Positions 36,592-41,388 of a stretch of 41,388 bases of DNA are shown one piece after another (position 1 is the stretch's first letter; each line of letters starts with the position of its first letter). Made by a program: the position numbers and the translations under genes. The notes under the pieces are model-generated. The model had not been told where the DNA came from. It saw only the letters and a list, made by a program, of their open reading frames with translations, and searched no databases. Source of the stretch: Candidatus Thermoplasmatota archaeon (GTDB lineage: Archaea; Thermoplasmatota; E2; DHVEG-1); the NCBI GenBank assembly GCA_038884455.1, contig JAWABU010000015.1:1-41388 (forward strand), read 5' to 3'.

Positions 36592-37756
36592 CTATGTTCT
36601 GGTAATGCTGTCAGGTCTTTTGAAGAATTCCTTTTTAGTATAGGTTTTTCCACACCAGGTTATCGTATTTTTGATACTTGATACTGCCATGTTGATGGTA
36701 ATGAGCACAAAAACGACAGGGGTGAGAAGGGTTGGTATCAATGCTGATTTGAATTGAGGTTTGGGATACTGCATTGATTTCAGTATCATTTTGAATCCGG
36801 CATATCCATAGATACATTGAAAAAAAATCGGTAAAAGGAAGAGGATGCCGAAATGTAGCGAGCCGGTAAGTATACAAAAAAGACCAAGAAGATTGAGAAG
36901 TTGTAATCCAATAAACATCATAAAAGAGAAAAACCATAAGGATGGATAGTACCATCGCATCCAGGTCATTTGTTGATTTGCCCCATTTGAAAAAGTGTCC
37001 AACGGTCTCATCAGTTGAGGTTGTTACTATACTTTGCGGAACGAAAAAATCAGATACCCGTTTTTTCAGTTCTTCTGTGAGAAGCAAATCATCAGATAGC
37101 CCGTTTTTCCAGATATCTGCAATGTTGAGCTGTTCAAAGGTGGTTTTTTTGATTGCAGTTGATCCACCCCAGGTATAATTCGTGACGCGGTAGTATAAGC
37201 CTACCATGAAAACCATGTTCCATGTTGATATCAGATATGATGTTTTTAAGATGGGAATATACCAGCGATATCCTGTTGTTGCACCGATTTCGTTATTTTG
37301 GAGTGGTTGAACAAGATGATACAGCCAGGTGTTATGAGGGCGAATATCTGAATCTGCAAAAACATAGACTTCTGATGCTGGCGCCATAGATATTCCGGTG
37401 AGTTGTGCTGCTATTTTACCGCTACAGGTTTCTCGTGGTATAGTCTGATGGACTGCTATGTGCGGATTTTTATGATGTACAGTTGCAATAATTTGATATG
37501 CAGGATCATCGTACGAATCGACTATGAAGAGAACCTTATACTGTGGGTAGTTTTGTGCACAGATTGCTTGAATATTTTCTTCAAAAAACTTCGTGATTCC
37601 TTTACAGGGAACTATAATTGTAACAGTTGGTGTATACGTCGGAAAAGTTTTTTTAGTTGTGTGAATACCGCCGTAGTACCATAATGCGATAAGGGCTAAT
37701 TCTCCAGATATTGCGAGACTGCACAGGAAAAAAAATATGATCTCAAGCATCGGCAA
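36592..37756 (-). pseudogene. Family 2 glycosyltransferase (membrane, GlcT-like) with one frameshift
   Basis: The frame from 37756 codes for an N-terminal membrane helix, a GT-A domain with TVTIIVPCKG, VDSYDDPAY, the metal-binding FADSDIRP and the acidic LSDDLLLTEEL motif. After HFFKWG it loses homology-like character, while another frame continues with NQQMTWMRWYYPSLW (QxxRW-like motif) and three or four hydrophobic helices to 36592. The switch falls at a run of four C at 36981-36984; removing one base gives a continuous 387-residue enzyme. This resembles glucosylceramide-synthase-like transferases that act on membrane lipids. Real mutation and sequence error cannot be distinguished here. 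Confidence 0.82.
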
Positions 37757-37800
37757 AAAAGAAATGCAGGTTTACTTTATAGATATTTTGATAATTTGCT

Positions 37801-38229
37801 TTATGCTTTAATAGTTGCAATCCATGTTTTTTTCAGTAAATAGTACGCTGTGCCGATCGAGATGACTAAAGCAGATAAGCCGAAGAAAATGTCACTGGTG
37901 ATTTTGTTGTAATCAAGCAGAATGATTTTTCGAGAAATCGCAATCAACGCTACTAGGAGCATTGCTTCGACGTGAACTACATGTTCTTGTGTATATAATT
38001 TGAAAGTTTCAAATAATTCGAGGCTGACGAAAACAAGCAGGAATAAACCAAGGATGTCAATGATAACATTTGAAATGGAGCTTGGATCAAAGTGGATTAC
38101 AAGTTTATCGATTATGGTCCATCCAACATAACCTGTTGAAACAACGATAATAATCGCCAACATCAGCATTAGGAAATTGACAATGATCCGTTTAAAAAAA
38201 TTAAATGGTATTTTTTCTTTCGAAATCAT
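37801..38229 (-). CDS. PsiE-like membrane protein
   Basis: A 142-residue protein with four hydrophobic helices resembling the phosphate-starvation-inducible PsiE family: FVSLELFETFKLYTQEHVVH in the middle and a following helix that ends in AISRKIILLDY. The biochemical role of the family is unknown. It precedes the glycosyltransferase by 44 bp on the same strand, and the two may share a transcript. Confidence 0.8.
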   Translation of the reverse strand: MISKEKIPFNFFKRIIVNFLMLMLAIIIVVSTGYVGWTIIDKLVIHFDPSSISNVIIDILGLFLLVFVSLELFETFKLYTQEHVVHVEAMLLVALIAISRKIILLDYNKITSDIFFGLSALVISIGTAYYLLKKTWIATIKA

Positions 38230-38303
38230 AAAAGATTATCAGTGAGGAATTTAATAATCTTTTTGAGAAACAATGTTTTGTACTTTGGTGTGAACTTTCA
38301 TTT

Positions 38304-39110
38304 TCATGTACTATTGCATTGAGCACTTGGTTTCGCATATTTTTTTATTTGTTCAATAAGTTTTAAACTCATCACCGCGTAAAATGAATATTCTGGTGTA
38401 GGTAGTGTTATCGTCTGTCGCCCGAAACCACCGATACGTGTGATACATGAATCAACAAAACGTTCACATCGACTAACATGAAGCAGGGGTGCATGTAATT
38501 CTTTAAGGCAAGTAAGTGCATAATACGTTGGTTCTAAATACGATGTTGAATAGGGAACAATTCCAAAACCACCATCTGGGTTCTGACTGTTTTGAATGAC
38601 GGTTATATATTCTTGCGATGGAAACGACAATCCAAATTTTTTCATTAAAAAAATGAGTTGTTGATAGTCTACTAATGCCTTTTCGTTTTTCGTTTGTACT
38701 GATACAAGAAGGTCATGTTCTTTTGTCGTAAGTCTGGCTGGTTTGATCTGGTACAATTCTTTGATCAGTACCATATAATAGACATCGGATAGTGTATTCA
38801 ACATGACTGCATCCTCCATGATTTTACTATATAAATCATTGAATAAATCTATCTGATGCGTTAGTCTGTAGATTGTTGCTACTTGGTATATTTGCTTTGG
38901 GGAACGGAGCTCAAGGTGATTTAATTGTGAAATATAACCGATGGTTTGCTTACTAACCGAAATTTCGTTGAATTCAGCGAGAAGCTGAAGTGCAAAATAA
39001 GTGTCCTCAACTGTTGGAGGTGCGGTATGCGAAGAACTAAAACCCCCAAGTTCTTGCTCGCGGGAATAAATAAAACTGATTAGTTTTTTTTTCTTCTGTT
39101 CCGTCAACAT
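38304..39110 (-). CDS. Alpha/alpha-toroid protein with prenyltransferase/squalene-oxidase-like repeats
   Basis: A 268-residue mostly helical protein with repeat motifs of the terpenoid-cyclase/prenyltransferase toroid: ELGGFSSSH near the N-terminus, NPDGGFGIVPYSTSYLEPTY near 180-200 and ITRIGGFGRQTIT near 230. The zinc ligands of protein prenyltransferase beta subunits and the DxDD cyclase motif are not evident, so enzymatic activity is doubtful and a binding role is as likely. There is no signal peptide. It lies 21 bp downstream of the antiporter and is probably cotranscribed with it. Confidence 0.72.
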   Translation of the reverse strand: MLTEQKKKKLISFIYSREQELGGFSSSHTAPPTVEDTYFALQLLAEFNEISVSKQTIGYISQLNHLELRSPKQIYQVATIYRLTHQIDLFNDLYSKIMEDAVMLNTLSDVYYMVLIKELYQIKPARLTTKEHDLLVSVQTKNEKALVDYQQLIFLMKKFGLSFPSQEYITVIQNSQNPDGGFGIVPYSTSYLEPTYYALTCLKELHAPLLHVSRCERFVDSCITRIGGFGRQTITLPTPEYSFYAVMSLKLIEQIKKYAKPSAQCNST

Positions 39111-39131
39111 AGGTGCTCAGAAATATATTTT

Positions 39132-40385
39132 TTAGTTATGTTCATTCGCATCATTTCTTCGTGAGTTGTCGTTTTCGCAGATGCGACTACCATTAATGGT
39201 ATCTTCTTGAGGTATCTCTTCATCAGTGAGGGGAATTTCAAGGAGATGTTTTGGGAGAAACCGGAGATTTGCAATCAATGTTGGGATGACTGCGCTCCCG
39301 ATTACAACGGCAACGAGATATGAATATTGTTCTTGGGAAATAATGCCCTGGGTTAAGCCATAGATTGCTGAAATTGTCCCAAACGTTAGACCTGTTGACA
39401 TCAGAAGAGTGTAATACCATCGTTCGCGTTTATCTGTTCTAAATTTTCCGATTACTGGATATAAACCAAAGATTTTAGAAATTACTTTTCCACTAAGGAG
39501 GATAATAAAAATCAATGGTGCAGAGACAAGCACGGGGAGCGAAACAAGAGATCCTGCACGGAGGAAATAAAACGGTGTTAAAAACCCTATGGTTAACGTT
39601 CGAAGTCTTCGAATAAAAAAATCATCTTTGCTCACGGTACCGGCAAGAACCATACCAAGAAGATATGCCGGAAGAACTGCTTCGCTTCCAGACCAAAGAG
39701 CAAGAGCACCTAACGAGAATAGAACAAAGAGGATCCATTTTGTTCGTATAGCTGCAGTTTTATAGGCATACCGTTTGATTAGTACTTTCGTTATCTTCGG
39801 CATCGCGATAAAAGCAACAATCACCAAACCAATAAAAATTCCAGTTTTATAGGTAAATGGAGCAAACAGCAGACCTAACGCAACTACCGTACCAATGTCG
39901 TTAATGAAGCATGCACCAAGAATTCCTTTCCCATATTCAGTTTTGTTAAAACCGTATTCTAACATAACAGCATACACTACGGCCATTGATGTTGTTGACA
40001 ATGCTACCCCGGTGAGAAGACTTGCAGGGATACTCCACTGCAGGATGAAATATGCGATCGCTGAGCAGCCAAGAAACGGCGCAAAAAAACCGATGACACC
40101 AACAATAATTACTTCCTTAGTTTTTGATTTTAACGAGGATGGATCAAGCTCTGCGCCTGCTAAAAACGTAAGTAAAATTGCCCCGGAACTTGCAATAAAA
40201 ATCAACCAATCCTCATTTGCATGGAGCGCATCTGGTCCGATATACTGTGTTGCAAGGTATCCTGCAATAACACCAATGCAGATTTCCATAAGTGCCATTG
40301 ATATTTTTAATTTGTAGGCAAGAATTGTTGAAATGAGTGCAAGTCCAAGCCATACCGCAGCAATCGAAAATTGTTCTAATCCCAA
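39132..40385 (-). CDS. Cation/proton antiporter (CPA family, NapA/KefB-like)
   Basis: A 417-residue membrane protein with about 12 helices that should exchange Na+ or K+ for H+. FLAGAELDPSSLK (75-87) is the conserved helix and loop, and N162-D163 in ACFINDIG is the ion-binding pair; ND rather than DD is more common in electroneutral exchangers. A polar tail (about 392-417) is cytoplasmic and has no RCK/TrkA-N domain. Translation starts at TTG, 7-8 bp after a strong AGGAGGT, and a 28-codon upstream ORF overlaps the start. The upstream leader is long and looks structured, suggesting post-transcriptional control. Confidence 0.9.
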   Translation of the reverse strand: MGLEQFSIAAVWLGLALISTILAYKLKISMALMEICIGVIAGYLATQYIGPDALHANEDWLIFIASSGAILLTFLAGAELDPSSLKSKTKEVIIVGVIGFFAPFLGCSAIAYFILQWSIPASLLTGVALSTTSMAVVYAVMLEYGFNKTEYGKGILGACFINDIGTVVALGLLFAPFTYKTGIFIGLVIVAFIAMPKITKVLIKRYAYKTAAIRTKWILFVLFSLGALALWSGSEAVLPAYLLGMVLAGTVSKDDFFIRRLRTLTIGFLTPFYFLRAGSLVSLPVLVSAPLIFIILLSGKVISKIFGLYPVIGKFRTDKRERWYYTLLMSTGLTFGTISAIYGLTQGIISQEQYSYLVAVVIGSAVIPTLIANLRFLPKHLLEIPLTDEEIPQEDTINGSRICENDNSRRNDANEHN

Positions 40386-40462
40386 AGTTGTAACCTCCTA
40401 GAATATAATAGAAAAAATATACGCATAATTTTGAAGATATCGTTCAACTGCTGAAGGATCAT
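40376..40462 (-). CDS. Short upstream ORF (28 aa) overlapping the antiporter start
   Basis: ATG at 40462 is preceded by AGGAGGT (40468-40474) at good spacing. The peptide is hydrophobic in the middle (IFKIMRIFFLLYS) and basic afterwards. Its stop TAG overlaps the first codons of the antiporter in another frame, a typical arrangement for translational coupling or a leader peptide. Whether it is translated is unknown. Confidence 0.45.
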   Translation of the reverse strand: MILQQLNDIFKIMRIFFLLYSRRLQLWD

Positions 40463-40577
40463 CGTGTACCTCCTGATATATCTAGAAGTCATCAGCAGTT
40501 GACTGCAGTTTTGGGGCTCGTACCAAGGTGGACTTCATCACCAGTGTACCGGTAATTTTTTATCGTTTATTTATAGG
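40444..40577 (-). promoter_or_regulatory. Promoter and candidate structured leader of the antiporter operon
   Basis: On the minus strand a TATA box CCTATAAATAAA (40566-40577) predicts a start near 40545, so about 160 nt of leader precede the antiporter. It contains a perfect 11-bp inverted repeat (TCAACTGCTGA at 40492-40502 with TCAGCAGTTGA at 40444-40454) whose loop holds the Shine-Dalgarno of the short ORF. A 5' GGTG/CACC hairpin is flanked by GTAC/GTAC, and an alternative GAAGTC/GACTTC pair uses bases in that hairpin loop. Mutually exclusive pairings suggest a switch; no known riboswitch class was identified. Confidence 0.45.
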
Positions 40578-40650
40578 TTCCTAAAAATAGTGCAGGAGAA
40601 AGGATTTGAACACAAAATACCGAAAAAATGAATGCTTTGTCCTGTATGTC

Positions 40651-40848
40651 TCAATTTTCTTTATATAGAAAAATTTCTTCAATTTTTGTTTCAAAGAGTT
40701 CCGCTATTTTGAATGCCCGTTCCAACGATGGATCGTATTTTCCTTTTTCTATCGCCAGTATAGTTTGTCTTGTTACCTTCAACCGATCTGCAAGTTCCTC
40801 CTGTGTTAAATCATGCATCGCCCTGTAAACCTTGAGTTTATTTTTCAT
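40651..40848 (-). CDS. Small XRE-family HTH regulator
   Basis: A 65-residue DNA-binding protein that is almost entirely one Cro/cI-type helix-turn-helix: VYRAMHDLTQEELADRLKVT then RQTILAIEKGKYDPS. It starts 6 bp after the membrane-protein gene, so the two form an operon. Such small regulators paired with a membrane protein commonly control their own operon, which is inference here. Confidence 0.9.
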   Translation of the reverse strand: MKNKLKVYRAMHDLTQEELADRLKVTRQTILAIEKGKYDPSLERAFKIAELFETKIEEIFLYKEN

Positions 40849-40854
40849 ATTTTG

Positions 40855-41241
40855 CTACTCTCCAAGTTTTCTTGAATAGTAGCTATAGAATATCAGATAT
40901 ACTATTATTAAGACTGATGCAAAGTATGCCAACGAAGAACCAACGTCAGTCAACTTTAGATACCCGCTTTTACTCAGTCCAATAAGAGCAAGACCAAGTA
41001 ATCCCATTGTTGTACCAACAACTTGTATTGTTCTACGCGATGCTTTTTCGCTTATTCTATAAATTCTCTCATCTTCTATTACCTGGTTGATTCTGCTTTT
41101 GAGCGCATAAAGCACTATCATCCCCATAACCACTGCAGCTATTGCTGTTATAGGTTCTCCCCCAATTGCAGACAATCCAATGACAAATCCCACAACTAAT
41201 GTTATTACCAGCCCATATAGTATGAATTTTTTTCTTTCCAT
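40855..41241 (-). CDS. DUF2178-like membrane protein
   Basis: A 128-residue protein with four predicted transmembrane helices (about 8-24, 30-46, 73-90 and 101-120). The cytoplasmic loop between helices 2 and 3 has EDERIYRISEKASRRT, resembling the DER...S-x-K-A signature of DUF2178 proteins. The function of the family is unknown; members are frequently next to a small XRE regulator, as here. Confidence 0.75.
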   Translation of the reverse strand: MERKKFILYGLVITLVVGFVIGLSAIGGEPITAIAAVVMGMIVLYALKSRINQVIEDERIYRISEKASRRTIQVVGTTMGLLGLALIGLSKSGYLKLTDVGSSLAYFASVLIIVYLIFYSYYSRKLGE

Positions 41242-41388
41242 AGAACCACTTTTATGTATATTAGACCTTTTGCGTAATTGTAAAACAAGAATAACTACTC
41301 TCTTTTAACCTCCCGATTTACTATTTTTTACTCTGGTTGTATGGTAAAATTCACTAGACCACAGACGATAGACGTCATACGATCGTAT
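41242..41388. other. Right edge, non-coding, ending in a palindrome
   Basis: AT-rich upstream region of the DUF2178-like gene. The window ends in a perfect 12-bp palindrome ATACGATCGTAT (41377-41388), with GACGTC (41371-41376) adjacent. These could be operator sites, but the context is cut off. Confidence 0.35.

Noticed and set aside
40482-40545. C/D box sRNA in the antiporter leader (GTGATGA and CTGATGA words)
   Set aside because: The interval between boxes is far too long for a guide and the two boxes at the second site overlap; a structured leader explains the words better.

Overview
The window is chromosomal DNA of an archaeon. The evidence is both subunits of DNA polymerase D, an archaeal MCM, aEF-2 with a diphthamide site, ribosomal proteins S12, S7, L1, P0/L10 and P1/L12 of archaeal type, an archaeal SRP (7S) RNA, the tRNA-Ile2 agmatidine synthetase TiaS, a Hef helicase-nuclease, and TATA-box promoters with short or no leaders. 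PolD together with Hef points to the euryarchaeal side. The AT-rich composition and the large LTD/CARDB/PKD surface proteins would fit a Thermoplasmatota-like lineage, but no marker here fixes the taxon, so that is inference.

Layout. 1-2350: a 55-residue zinc-finger protein, threonine aldolase, a possible gene remnant and an Hsp20 chaperone. 2686-3823: one IS element with perfect 18-bp ends and an 8-bp target duplication, whose transposase carries two apparent frameshifts. 4071-9909: tRNA-Cys, a 1289-residue membrane-anchored surface protein (LTD, CARDB, LTD, two PLD domains), a rhomboid protease overlapping it, and a convergent presenilin/SPP-type protease. 9985-11268: ThiC. 11572-19643: co-oriented polymerase D small and large subunits, a small membrane protein, SRP RNA and MCM. 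19773-23499: rps12-rps7-EF-2 and a small unknown gene. 23646-29566: two divergent secreted proteins, one with a possible TIM-barrel domain plus PKD domains and one a C25 (gingipain-like) peptidase. 29696-29788: a probable unassigned structured RNA with its own promoter. 29874-31753: rpl1-rplP0-rpl12. 31882-36522: an HTH regulator divergent from TiaS, then Hef. 36592-41241: a frameshifted glycosyltransferase, a PsiE-like protein, an alpha/alpha-toroid protein, a CPA-type cation/proton antiporter with a long structured leader, and an XRE/DUF2178-like pair.

The window mixes a conserved information-processing core (replication, translation, protein targeting, tRNA modification) with accessory cell-surface and membrane functions. 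The least explained items are the 93-nt RNA candidate near 29.7 kb, the switch-like antiporter leader with two tiny ORFs near 40.4-40.55 kb, and the cluster of a surface phospholipase-D-like protein with two different intramembrane proteases. No CRISPR array, intein, prophage or rRNA gene was seen.
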